In this document: in pieces, positions 1 through 6,665 of the stretch
Layout of the letters: the number at the start of each line of letters is the position of its first letter
Numbering within the stretch: the stretch's first letter is position 1
From: Nitriliruptoraceae bacterium
GTDB lineage: Bacteria > Actinomycetota > Nitriliruptoria > Nitriliruptorales > Nitriliruptoraceae
Assembly (NCBI GenBank): GCA_003554005.1
Contig: PWEU01000400.1
Coordinates: 1-8,821, forward strand
Direction: 5' to 3'
Length of the DNA stretch: 8,821 nt
Translations under genes and position numbers: made by a program
The notes under the pieces: generated by a model
What the model was told of the DNA's origin: nothing
Databases searched by the model: none
The model's input: only the letters and a program-made list of their open reading frames with translations

Positions 1-702
1 TCGCGCAAGTACCTGCTCGCCAGCCTCGACCAGAGCCTGGCCAGGATGGGGATCGAGTACGTCGACATCTTCTACTCGCACCGCTTCGACCCGCGCACGC
101 CGCTCGAGGAGACGATGGGGGCCCTGGACACCGCGGTGCGGCAGGGCAAGGCCCTCTACGTCGGCATCTCGTCCTACTCCTCGGCGCGGACGCGCGAAGC
201 GGCTGCCATCCTGCGCGAGCTCGGAACACCGCTGCTGCTCCATCAGCCGTCGTACTCGCTGCTGAACCGCTGGATCGAGGAGGACCACCTGCTCGACACC
301 CTGGAGGAGGTCGGGTCAGGCTGCATCGTGTTCTCCCCGCTGGCACAGGGCCTGCTGACCGACCGCTACCTCGAGGGGGTCCCAGAGGGCTCGCGGGCCG
401 GGCGAGCCAGCGCCGACTCCTTCGATCCGGAGCTGATCAGCGAGGACAACCTCGCGAGGATCCGGGTGCTCGATCGCATCGCCACCAGCCGGGGCCAGTC
501 GCTGGCACAGCTGGCCCTGGCCTGGACCCTGCGCGACGAGCGGGTCACCTCGACGTTGATCGGGGCCAGCAGCGTGTCCCAGCTGGAGTCCAACGTGGCG
601 GCGCTGGACCGGCTGTCGTTCACCGCGGACGAGCTGGAGGAGATCGACCGGTACGCAACCGAGGGCGGGGTCAACCTGTGGCGGCCGCCGGATCTGGGCT
701 GA
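1..702 (+). CDS. Aldo/keto reductase, YghZ/Gpr (AKR14) type, 5'-truncated by window edge
   Basis: This is the C-terminal part of an NADPH-dependent aldo/keto reductase. The frame is open from base 1 (SRKYLLASLDQSLARMG...), so the gene starts outside the window and the Met at base 46 is internal. Recognisable family segments are YVDIFYSHRFDP, GKALYVGISSYS, LLHQPSYSLLNRW, FSPLAQGLLT and the coenzyme-binding STLIGAS near the C-terminus. The order and spacing closely match E. coli YghZ, an L-glyceraldehyde-3-phosphate reductase that detoxifies methylglyoxal-type aldehydes in the cytoplasm. That substrate is inferred from similarity only. The N-terminal barrel strands and part of the catalytic tetrad lie outside the window. 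The gene converges on the next one, with 18 bases between the two stop codons. It appears to belong to the chromosome, not to the integrated element. Confidence 0.9.
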   Translation, partial: SRKYLLASLDQSLARMGIEYVDIFYSHRFDPRTPLEETMGALDTAVRQGKALYVGISSYSSARTREAAAILRELGTPLLLHQPSYSLLNRWIEEDHLLDTLEEVGSGCIVFSPLAQGLLTDRYLEGVPEGSRAGRASADSFDPELISEDNLARIRVLDRIATSRGQSLAQLALAWTLRDERVTSTLIGASSVSQLESNVAALDRLSFTADELEEIDRYATEGGVNLWRPPDLG

Positions 703-720
703 TGGGCTTCGTCTGACGGT

Positions 721-1851
721 TCAGCGCTGCGGCACCAGGACGAGCTTGCCCACGTGGTCACCCTCGGCGAAGTCGGCCTGGGCGGTGTGGATCTGCGCCA
801 GCGGGTAGGTGCGTGCGACGACGGGGTCGATGCGGCCGTGGCGGGCGTCGTCGACGAGCCGGCGAAACTGCGAAGGTGTGTGCATGGTCGAGCCGAGCAG
901 GCGTCGGCGGTGGAGGTAGAGCTGTCGCAGGTCCAGTGACACGACAGGGTCGGCGACCGCCCCGCAGGTGACCCACCGGCCACCGGTCGCGAGTAGCGGG
1001 AAGAGCTGTTCGAACGCCCACCCGCCGACGACGTCGGCCACGACCGCGATCGGCCCTGCTGCGGCCTGCCGGATACGGTCGGCTACCGGGTCCTCGTCCC
1101 GTGCCACGACCTGGCTCGCCCCGGCGTCGCGGACGGTCGCCGCGTGGTCCGCGCTCGTCAGGGCGATCACCCTGGCACCCCGCGCGCGGGCCAGCTGCAC
1201 CAGCGCCAGCCCGACGCCGCCCGAGGCGCCGGTGACCAGCACGGTCTCCTCGGCACGGACCTGCGCACGCTCCAGCATGCCGGTGGCGGTGCCGTAGGCG
1301 ATCGGCAGGCAGGCCAGCTGCTCGTCGCTCAACGGCGAGTCGGTTACATCGTGGGCCTGGTCGACGGCGATGGCGACGTACTCGGCGAACCCGCCGTCCA
1401 GCTCGGAGCCCAGCACGGCCTCCAGCGTCGGCTCGTCGGTGCCGGGGTCGCTGTCGCCGCCGTCACCGCCGTCGTCACCGCCGTCGTCACCGCCGTCGTC
1501 ACCGCCGCTGCCGTCGGCGTAGCGCGTCGGATCGAGGAGCACGCGGCGTCCGACGATCGCCTCGTCCGCCTCATCACCGACCGCGGTGACCACCCCGACG
1601 ACGTCGCCGCCCTGGATGCGCGGGAAGTCCAGTGGCACGCCCTGCCAGCCCGCCACGGCGTGCGGATCGTCCGCACGGCCATAGGCGCCTTCCCGCGTCC
1701 ACAGGTAGGTGTTGTTCACCGCGGCCGCAGTAACCTGGACCAGCACCTCGCCCCGGCCGGGACGGGGGATGGGAACGTCGTCGCGGACCTCGAGCTGCTC
1801 CGGACCACCGTGCCCCGTGAGCACCGCTGCGAGCATGTGCTGTCGTGTCAT
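721..1851 (-). CDS. Medium-chain dehydrogenase/reductase (quinone-oxidoreductase-like)
   Basis: A 376-residue cytoplasmic NAD(P)H-dependent oxidoreductase of the MDR superfamily. The N-terminal GroES-like domain is visible (PIPRPGRGEVLVQV, AAAVNNT, FPRIQGGDVVGVV, DGGFAEYVA). The nucleotide-binding domain carries the glycine motif VTGASGGVGLALVQLA, and the C-terminus ends in the usual GKLVLVP. The GHE zinc motif of alcohol dehydrogenases is replaced by QGGD, and no structural-zinc cysteine cluster is seen, so a zinc-free quinone-reductase-like enzyme is more likely; the substrate is unknown. An Asp/Gly-rich insert at about residues 114-135 is encoded by a 12-bp microsatellite. The ATG at 1851 has AAGGA five bases upstream; a second Met five codons in is possible. 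It is divergent from the DinB-like gene across 128 bases, so co-regulation is possible. Confidence 0.88.
   Translation of the reverse strand: MTRQHMLAAVLTGHGGPEQLEVRDDVPIPRPGRGEVLVQVTAAAVNNTYLWTREGAYGRADDPHAVAGWQGVPLDFPRIQGGDVVGVVTAVGDEADEAIVGRRVLLDPTRYADGSGGDDGGDDGGDDGGDGGDSDPGTDEPTLEAVLGSELDGGFAEYVAIAVDQAHDVTDSPLSDEQLACLPIAYGTATGMLERAQVRAEETVLVTGASGGVGLALVQLARARGARVIALTSADHAATVRDAGASQVVARDEDPVADRIRQAAAGPIAVVADVVGGWAFEQLFPLLATGGRWVTCGAVADPVVSLDLRQLYLHRRRLLGSTMHTPSQFRRLVDDARHGRIDPVVARTYPLAQIHTAQADFAEGDHVGKLVLVPQR
1456..1503. repeat. 12-bp microsatellite inside the MDR gene
   Basis: There are four consecutive 12-bp units: an imperfect GCCGCCGTCACC at 1456-1467, then three perfect copies of GCCGTCGTCACC at 1468-1479, 1480-1491 and 1492-1503. 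The unit is a multiple of three, so copy-number change keeps the frame. Read on the minus strand it encodes an Asp/Gly stretch of GGDD type in the MDR enzyme, in a surface-loop position between the GroES-like strands. Confidence 0.9.
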
Positions 1852-1979
1852 GACGATCCTTCACCTCGTCGCTGCATGTAGGTGCTGAAGGCATGGTCGC
1901 TGACCGCGCGGTCCAACGCACGCGAGGCCACGGAGCGACCGTCCGCGGGTGCTGACGTCGCGGCGGTGAGGTCACTACC
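1852..1979. promoter_or_regulatory. Divergent promoter region between MDR and DinB-like genes
   Basis: This 128-base spacer separates two genes that start back to back, so it must hold at least one promoter for each or a shared control region. I see no convincing -35/-10 pair on either strand. A perfect 12-bp palindrome GACCGCGCGGTC at 1902-1913 is the only operator-like site. A GGTGAGG eight bases before the GTG at 1980 is a good ribosome-binding site, as is AAGGA before the ATG at 1851. Confidence 0.45.
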
Positions 1980-2501
1980 GTGGTGGACATGGACACCATC
2001 GGCCTGCTCATCGATGCCTTCCACCGGCTTCCTCCGCTCGTCCGACACCTCGCCGACGGGGCCGACGACCACCTCCTGCACACCCGCCTCGACGACGAGG
2101 CGAACCCGCTCGCCTGGCTGCTGTGGCACACGATCCGGATCCAGGACGCCCAGGTCGCCGAGCTCGTCGGGCGTGCCGAGGTGTGGACCGCGGAGGGCTG
2201 GTTCGACCGGTTCGGGCTGCCGCTCGAGCCCGAGGACCATGGTTACGGGCACGGGCGCGAGCAGGTGGCCAGCGTCCGCGTCGCCGACCCCGGGCTGCTG
2301 GTTGGCTACCAGGACGCGGTCATGGCGATGGTCGACAGCTACCTCGCCGAGGTGGACGACGGCGAGCTCGCCCGGATCGTCGACCACGGCTACGACCCGC
2401 CGGTGACCGCCGGGGTCCGGCTGGTCAGCATCCTCGGCGATGCGTTCCAGCACATCGGCCAGGCCGGCTACCTGCGCGGGATCCTCGAGCGGTCGCGCTG
2501 A
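1980..2501 (+). CDS. DinB-superfamily (DUF664-like) protein
   Basis: A 173-residue protein of the DinB/YfiT four-helix-bundle superfamily, which includes metal-dependent, thiol (mycothiol or bacillithiol) linked enzymes in Gram-positive bacteria. The family signature is helix 2 with PLAWLLWHTIRIQD (His50) and the C-terminal helix with FQHIGQAGYLRG (His158); these His residues are the likely metal ligands. A third canonical His is not obvious. Acidic segments fill the connecting loops. There is no signal peptide or membrane segment, so it should be cytoplasmic. The GTG at 1980 was chosen because GGTGAGG lies eight bases upstream; the ATG at 1989 would put that site 17 bases away. The exact reaction cannot be stated. 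It is followed by a convergent non-coding spacer and belongs to the chromosomal flank. Confidence 0.82.
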   Translation: MVDMDTIGLLIDAFHRLPPLVRHLADGADDHLLHTRLDDEANPLAWLLWHTIRIQDAQVAELVGRAEVWTAEGWFDRFGLPLEPEDHGYGHGREQVASVRVADPGLLVGYQDAVMAMVDSYLAEVDDGELARIVDHGYDPPVTAGVRLVSILGDAFQHIGQAGYLRGILERSR

Positions 2502-2636
2502 GCCTCTCGCTGGCCGGCGCCGGTCGTGCGCGGCTGGCCGCCCGGCCGTCCGCGGGGTGGCCAGCCGGTCACGGATGGCCGGGAAACTGCCCCGCTCTGC
2601 CCTACATCGAGGTGGGGGGGCGCTGTGCCGGACAGC

Positions 2637-2764
2637 CGCGACCGCGCGGCCACCCCGCGCTGCCGGCGCGAACGACGCCGCGACCGACAGCGGCCCGACG
2701 GCGCGACCGCGCGGCCACCCCGCGCTGCCGGCGCGAACGACGCCGCGACCGACAGCGGCCCGAC
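2637..2764. repeat. Tandem duplication, period 65 bp, in a convergent spacer
   Basis: Bases 2637-2699 recur exactly at 2702-2764: 63 identical bases with a 65-base period. Inside each copy is GCCACCCCGCG (2649-2659 and 2714-2724), whose reverse complement CGCGGGGTGGC occurs at 2551-2561, so hairpins spanning the spacer are possible. The duplication sits in the spacer 2502-2778 between two genes that converge, the DinB-like gene and the original udgB end. I found no credible gene here; the open frames on both strands follow from high GC content. It may be one locus of an interspersed repeat family, which cannot be decided from one window. Confidence 0.85.
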
Positions 2765-2778
2765 CGTGGCCCACACCG

Positions 2779-2873
2779 CTACCGGTGGCGGCCGGCGCCC
2801 AGCTCCCCGGCCCGTTGGAACACCGCGTCGAGCATCTCCTCGGTCAGCCGACCGGTGAAGGTGTTCTGCTGGC
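2779..2873 (-). pseudogene. Displaced original 3' end of udgB
   Basis: On the minus strand this stretch encodes QQNTFTGRLTEEMLDA followed by VFQRAGELGAGRHR and a stop at 2779. The first 16 residues are identical to the UdgB sequence at the right end of the window, where they follow GSYHVS. The family usually ends with a short helix after this motif, and VFQRAGELGAG fits such a tail. The fragment has no 5' part of its own: upstream of base 2873 the similarity to udgB is lost. The simplest reading is the native gene end cut off by insertion of the element. An open frame runs back to a GTG at 3000 (73 residues), but its first part has no recognisable content. Confidence 0.8.
2823..2873. other. 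Left attachment site (attL), 51-bp core
   Basis: These 51 bases are identical to 8438-8488 in the same orientation, with a copy-to-copy offset of 5615. Identity stops on both sides (2822 a versus 8437 c; 2874 a versus 8489 t). The core starts at CCGCGTCGAGC and ends at TTCTGCTGGC, and encodes the UdgB motif QQNTFTGRLTEEMLDA on the minus strand. A tyrosine integrase and an excisionase-like gene lie between the copies, so an attachment core is the natural interpretation. The actual crossover point within the 51 bases cannot be read from the sequence. Confidence 0.82.
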
Positions 2874-3071
2874 AGATGAGCTCTGGTCGCAGGGTCTGGC
2901 GCAAGAGGCCCTGAAACGCCAAGATTCTGCGGTTCTTGGGTCGTGAGTCAGCCAACTCGTCAGCCATCCGCGAGCCTTCGAGGCTCCCTACCGCCAGCAC
3001 CCGATGACGGACCTGCGGTGGCGGGGTGAGATGCCGCGGTCAGGCTTGCTCGATCGGTAGGGACCGGAGTC
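2874..3071. other. Left arm of the element, no gene seen
   Basis: The 198 bases between the attL core and the toxin remnant show no convincing coding sequence. A 6-bp inverted repeat CCAAGA/TCTTGG with a nine-base loop lies at 2919-2939, and TCGTGAGT at 2941-2948 is one mismatch from the reverse complement of the GCTCACGA motif repeated beside attR. They could be integrase or excisionase arm sites. No promoter was recognised. Confidence 0.4.
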
Positions 3072-3152
3072 TCACACGCTCGCGCCGTGGCCGGCCTCTG
3101 CGAGGTGATCGGCCAACCGGTGCTGGATCGCCTCGTCGAGCAGGAACCTCAC
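3072..3152 (-). pseudogene. Truncated DUF5615 PIN-like toxin
   Basis: The frame gives VRFLLDEAIQHRLADHLAEAGHGASV and then a stop at 3072. The start matches the N-terminus of DUF5615 PIN-like toxins, with the acidic motif FLLDE that supplies the first catalytic Asp and the segment HRLADHLAEAGH. Family members are usually around 110-120 residues, so only about the first fifth remains. No continuation is visible in the other frames before attL, which points to a deletion rather than a frameshift. The GTG at 3152 overlaps the DUF433 stop codon (GTGA), the usual coupled arrangement for this toxin-antitoxin type. The remnant lacks the rest of the PIN active site and cannot act as a ribonuclease. 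Confidence 0.72.
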
Positions 3153-3427
3153 GCGCTGTGATCGAGCGCGATCGTGCGCTGGTCGACGTGGGCCGTGGCG
3201 AACCGCAGCGCCTCGCGGACGTCGTCCGCGGTGAGCTGTGGGTACTCCTCGAGGAGTTCGTCGCTGGTCGTCCCGTCTGCGACCATCCGAACGATCATCG
3301 CCAACGGGATGCGGGTTCCACGGATGCACGGGACTCCCCCCATGATCCGGGGGTCCACGCTGATCCGTTGGAAGGCCATGGAGCCAGGGTACGAGACCGG
3401 GGGTTCGGGGCCTACGGGCGGCGCCAT
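3149..3427 (-). CDS. DUF433 family antitoxin (VapB45-like), orphaned
   Basis: The core reads ISVDPRIMGGVPCIRGTRIP, then an HTH-like region MIVRMVADGTTSDELLEEYP and LTADDVREALRFA, which is the DUF433 signature. These small DNA-binding proteins neutralise DUF5615 PIN-like RNases and repress their own operon. The longest form starts at the ATG at 3427 (92 residues), with GGAAGG seven bases upstream. The start expected from the family is the Met at 3379 (MAFQRISVDP, 76 residues), but no ribosome-binding site precedes it; I chose 3427 for that reason, and the first 16 residues are Pro-rich and unconserved-looking. It begins 21 bases after the integrase stop, so the two are probably cotranscribed. 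Its toxin partner is only a fragment. Confidence 0.85.
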   Translation of the reverse strand: MAPPVGPEPPVSYPGSMAFQRISVDPRIMGGVPCIRGTRIPLAMIVRMVADGTTSDELLEEYPQLTADDVREALRFATAHVDQRTIALDHSA

Positions 3428-3448
3428 GGGCGCGCCTTCCAGGGGTGG

Positions 3449-4537
3449 CTACGTGCCGGCGCGGAACGCGCGGTCGAGCGTGGTCCGGATCAACTCAGCG
3501 GCTGGCTCGTCGCCCGGGACGCCCGAGCTGAGAATCGCTGATCCCCAGGTGTGGCGCAGCGTGTGCGGGGACGTGCCGGTCGGCAGCTCGAGAGCGCGGA
3601 CGACTCCGCGGAAGCGGCGTTGCACGTTGCGGATCGACGGGTAGGTACCACGCTGCGTCGGGAACAGCGCATCTGTCTCGATCCAGGTGGCGGCCAGGAG
3701 CCGCCGCTCTACCACGAGCTTGCGGTGAGTCCGGAGTAACCGCTCCAGACGGTCGGTGACCGGGACATCGCGGAGCCCTCGTTCGCTCTTGGGTGGCCCG
3801 AAGGACCGGTCGGACAGCAGAGTCCGCCGCACTCGGAGGAGGCCGGCGTCGAGGTCGAAGTCATGGTCGGCGAGCCCGAGCGCTTCACCGAGGCGCAGGC
3901 CGCCGAGCGCCATCGCGCCCCACAGCGCTGCATCTGTCGTACCGGCGGAATGCGCAAGGATGCGATCGACCTGGTCTGGTGACAGGATGGCAACGGCGAA
4001 GCGCGTCTGGCGCGGTAGCTGAGCGCGGGTCACCGGGTTGGCAACCACCGCGCCTTCTCGAACGGCGAGGTCCAGCATCAGCCTGAGCACCTGGGCGACC
4101 TTCGCCACGCTTGCGGGCGCGAGCCCATCGGCCAGCATCGCTTGGCAAGCGCGCTCGACGTGGCCCGGCGTCAGCTGCGCAAGGCTTACCGCTCCCAGGC
4201 GACCGACAACGTGGACGCGGGTGAGGCGTTCGTAGCTCGCTGCCGTGGTCGCACGCAGGTCGCCGAGGGCATCTCGGCGGTAACGGACGTGCTCCAGCCA
4301 CCGCTCGGACCACTGCGCGACGGTGACGCGTGCGTCGACGTTGACAGCGCCCCGGTCGAGTTGGTCACGGAGGATGCGGAGTCGTTCGGCAGCCTCGCGC
4401 CTCGTCGATGCAGTGATGGTGCGGCGCATGCGTTTGCCCGTGGCGGGGTCACGGCCGATCTCGAGTACGGCGAGCCACTTGTCGTCACCGGCGCGCTGGA
4501 AGATCGAACCCTCGCCGTGACCTCGCCGACTTCCCAC
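3449..4537 (-). pseudogene. int: Tyrosine integrase lacking the catalytic tyrosine segment
   Basis: This site-specific recombinase would catalyse integration and excision at the att sites. From the GTG at 4537 (GAGG seven bases upstream; VGSRRGHGEGSIFQR is a typical start of actinobacterial integrases) it has 362 residues. Residues about 20-60 form the arm-binding domain, 71-165 the core-binding (SAM-like) domain and about 185 onward the catalytic domain. Seen: Arg215 (GGLRLGEAL), Lys250 and His325-x-x-Arg328 (HTLRHT). After SSGVP the protein jumps to GDEPAAELIRTTLDRAF, which resembles the extreme tail of such integrases. The LGH-type motif and the nucleophilic Tyr are missing, and no Tyr at all follows Arg328. 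I infer an in-frame deletion near 3512-3517, about 35 codons by family comparison. The protein should be unable to cleave DNA but might still bind it. Confidence 0.85.
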
Positions 4538-4903
4538 GTGTCTGCCTCGACCTGGAGGCGTCTGGCATACCAGGGCTCCCCGTCGAAGGTGGGACCCAAG
4601 GGCGCTCGATCTGTGGACAAGCTTCGCTGTGTGTCTCGCCGAGCGAGACGAGACCCGATAGCACCACCGAGGTGGTCCGCTTCCTTGCCCGATCGCAGCC
4701 GTGAGTTCGATCGCCGACTTGTCGACGCCATGGCGTCCAGACCGCTTCGCCGTCGGCGCCCCGTCCGGGGAGGCAGAAGCGGGAAGCGGCGATGCGGGAA
4801 CGCGGTCCTTCGGAGGCCGAGGGCCGTACTGCCGCGCCGGCATAGCTTGGGTAAGGAGTAACGGGTGTTCTTGCTGATGCAAGCCCTTGGCTGGAGGCTC
4901 GAT
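4538..4903. other. Spacer between serine hydrolase and integrase
   Basis: The 366 bases upstream of the integrase GTG are open in the integrase frame back to 4882, but that extension has no domain content and no good ribosome-binding site, so I treat it as non-coding. It holds a 7-bp hairpin GTCTCGC/GCGAGAC with a 3-base loop (4633-4649), a TTGTCCACA box on the minus strand (4612-4620) and a short hairpin CTTGC/GCAAG (4870-4883) just past the hydrolase stop, which could be a weak terminator without a T run. The integrase promoter should lie here but I cannot point to it. Confidence 0.5.
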
Positions 4904-6060
4904 CTATCGGTTCCAGGCTCGCAGGATGCGGGCCATGAGCCGGAAGGGGGCGCTGCGGGCGCGGGAGGGGGCCTGGTCGATGCTGCCGGCGAGGTGGAGG
5001 TCGAGTTCGGGGCAGTGGAACAGCCAGGTTCCGGTCACGCCGGCGTGGCCGACGAGGGTGACGGGCCGATGGCCGGGAGCGATGAGCCGGTTGACGGAGA
5101 AGATCCAGGTGCCGAGCCCGTAGCGGTTCGGGATCATGTTCCGTACCAGGTTCGACCTTTCCAGGAACAGGTCGGCGGTGTCGGGCCGTTCGAACAGCTC
5201 CCCGGCGAGTAGTGCCTGTTGGAAGCGCAGCAGGTCACTGGTGGTGGAGACCAGGTCGTTGCTGGACTCGAGCATCCTCGGCAGCTCGACGGGCCGGTCC
5301 TTCACGCACACGGGCGCCGGCGGATCGCCAGCCACGGCCGGACGCGAGCGGCCAGGCAGCCAGGTGTGATCGAGCCCCACTGGAGTGAGAATCCGTTCGG
5401 TCAGCAGGGCCGCATAGGGCCGGCTGGCGGCAGCTTCAACGATCGCGATGAGCAGTTGGAAGCCGGTATCGGAGTACCGGCGCGTTGACGATCGGCGGCG
5501 AGGTCCTGTGGGGCGAAGTGCGGTGTGTGCTCCTCTCGGACCATGCGGAGCACGTCATCGAAGTCCCACGCGCGGTCCTGCCCCGCGGCGAGGTCATGGA
5601 ACAGGCTCGCCCGGCCCGTGTTGGGCTTGTCCCAGTAGTCAGGCAGCCCGGAGGTGTGGCTGAGCAGGTGCCGGATCGTGATCTCCGGTGTGTGGTCGAC
5701 GCCGTCGAGCACGTGCAGCCCGTCGGTCTGCTCGGCAGGGAGGTGCTCGACCAGCCGGTCGTCGAGGCCGAGCTCGCCCCGTTCGGATGCTTGTAGCACC
5801 AGCGTCGCGATGAACCGTTTGGTGACGCTGGCGATGAAGAACGGCGTGTCGGGCGCCGGTGGTGCGCCGCCGACGTCGGCCGCACCTGCGGCACCGCTCC
5901 ACCGCTGGGTGCCGTCTCCGGAGGCGACCGCGACCATTGCATGGTGGAGACCGCCCCGCCTCACGGTTGCTTCGAGAAGGTCGGTCAGCCGGTCGTCGAC
6001 CTCCTGGCCAACGCGGTTGTCGGGGCTCGTGAGCGTGGCGGCGGACTTCCCCGGGGCCAT
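4904..6060 (-). pseudogene. Serine hydrolase, beta-lactamase family (PF00144), frameshifted
   Basis: The reading frame is split in two. The first part, from the ATG at 6060 with AGGAGG five bases upstream, contains the catalytic Ser78-Val-Thr-Lys81 and HLLSHTSGLPDYW, and reaches HFAPQDLAADRQRA. The second part, one frame over, continues RYSDTGFQLLIAIVEA, LTPVGLDHTWLPG and ends with the HAG motif (VGHAGVTGTWLF), the third active-site element. The expected join RQRA-RYSDTGF is restored by adding one base near 5477-5484, so a single-base deletion is inferred. Repaired, the protein would have 385 residues, normal for the family. No signal peptide is visible, which favours an intracellular esterase or peptidase-like role over antibiotic resistance. 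Without repair the YSD and HAG motifs are lost and the product should be inactive. A sequencing error remains possible. Confidence 0.85.
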
Positions 6061-6427
6061 CGGATCCTCCTGGTCCGACGTCGACGGACATGCCGGTAGG
6101 GCCATGAAGTTCAGCAGACACGGCAGGCGGGTCCCAGAGGCGAAGATCCCGACACTGCACCCCCACCGATGACGAGCGCACCCCGGTGGGCCGGATGGCC
6201 GGGTCGCCCTTGCCGGCGAAGTCGAACGCGGCGGGAGCGCCATCCCGACCAGCCAGGCCGCTCACCCCGCACATCCTTGATGACGTACTCACTGGCGGGC
6301 TCGACAGCACCGCTCGGGTGTACAGAGCAATCGTCGTGTCGAGCTACGTCGTGGCGCTGGCCCACGGCGGGATCTGGCCACCGGAAGGAGGCAGCGGGCT
6401 GTCCCGCAACCTTCCGCTCCTCGCTGT

Positions 6428-6473
6428 GGTCCTGCCGCCGGGCATGCTGTCGTGAGCAGACGGCGGCAGGACC
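6428..6473. terminator. 13-bp perfect inverted repeat, possible terminator
   Basis: GGTCCTGCCGCCG at 6428-6440 pairs perfectly with CGGCGGCAGGACC at 6461-6473. The 20-base loop can form a further TGCT/AGCA pairing. There is no T run after either arm, so it is not a classical intrinsic terminator, though GC-rich actinobacteria often use such structures. It may shield vapBC from upstream transcription, or be a binding site. Confidence 0.5.
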
Positions 6474-6480
6474 CTGTGAG

Positions 6481-6512
6481 CCGTCGCCGTCGCGGGTCGA
6501 GACCGGCGACGG
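6481..6512. terminator. 8-bp inverted repeat following the 13-bp hairpin
   Basis: CCGTCGCC at 6481-6488 pairs with GGCGACGG at 6505-6512 over a 16-base loop. It starts eight bases after the stronger hairpin, and the two could work as a tandem terminator. There is no T tract. Confidence 0.35.
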
Positions 6513-6594
6513 TCAGCTCTCTCGCTCGGTCTCGAGATGTCTGACGTGATGAGTAACGGCCGCATGGGGATCGACAAGCGCCACGGTCCTGACT

Positions 6595-6615
6595 GCGGTC
6601 CTTGCGAAGGACCGC
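6595..6615. terminator. 9-bp stem, 3-base loop hairpin upstream of vapB
   Basis: GCGGTCCTT (6595-6603), loop GCG, AAGGACCGC (6607-6615) is a perfect hairpin. It is followed directly by the palindrome CTTGCAAG (6616-6623). It ends 50 bases before the proposed -35 box of vapB, so it would not be in the vapB transcript. An insulating terminator or a protein-binding site are both possible. Confidence 0.45.
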
Positions 6616-6665
6616 CTTGCAAGCGGTTCGGGCTGCGCTCCGGAACCGTGCTGGTGGAGGGACGG

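Noticed and set aside
1456..1503. CRISPR-like array
   Set aside because: Contiguous 12-bp coding microsatellite without spacers.
1902..1913. Perfect 12-bp palindrome GACCGCGCGGTC in the divergent spacer as a specific operator
   Set aside because: A palindrome of this length is expected about twice by chance in a window of this size; noted in the region entry only.
1848..2774. 308-codon minus-strand frame opposite the DinB-like gene
   Set aside because: It runs antisense to a recognised gene and through the tandem repeat; the repeated SVAASFAPAARGG segment simply reflects the duplication.
2779..3000. 73-codon minus-strand frame ending in the udgB fragment, as a chimeric gene
   Set aside because: The first 40 residues have no recognisable content and no ribosome-binding site was seen; better explained as element arm plus orphan gene end.
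2881..3000. tRNA or tmRNA gene at the left element end, a usual integration target
   Set aside because: No cloverleaf or T-loop consensus could be drawn; the target is a protein gene.
4142..4861. 239-codon plus-strand frame opposite the integrase
   Set aside because: Antisense to the integrase, no recognisable motif.
4538..4882. N-terminal extension of the integrase frame to an ATG at 4882 (477 residues in total)
   Set aside because: The extra 115 residues have no domain content; the GTG at 4537 has a good ribosome-binding site and the typical start GSRRGHGEGSI.
6186..6455. 89-codon plus-strand frame with GC-rich third positions
   Set aside because: GTG start without a ribosome-binding site, no family recognised, and its end runs into the 13-bp hairpin. 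Cannot be excluded but not supported.
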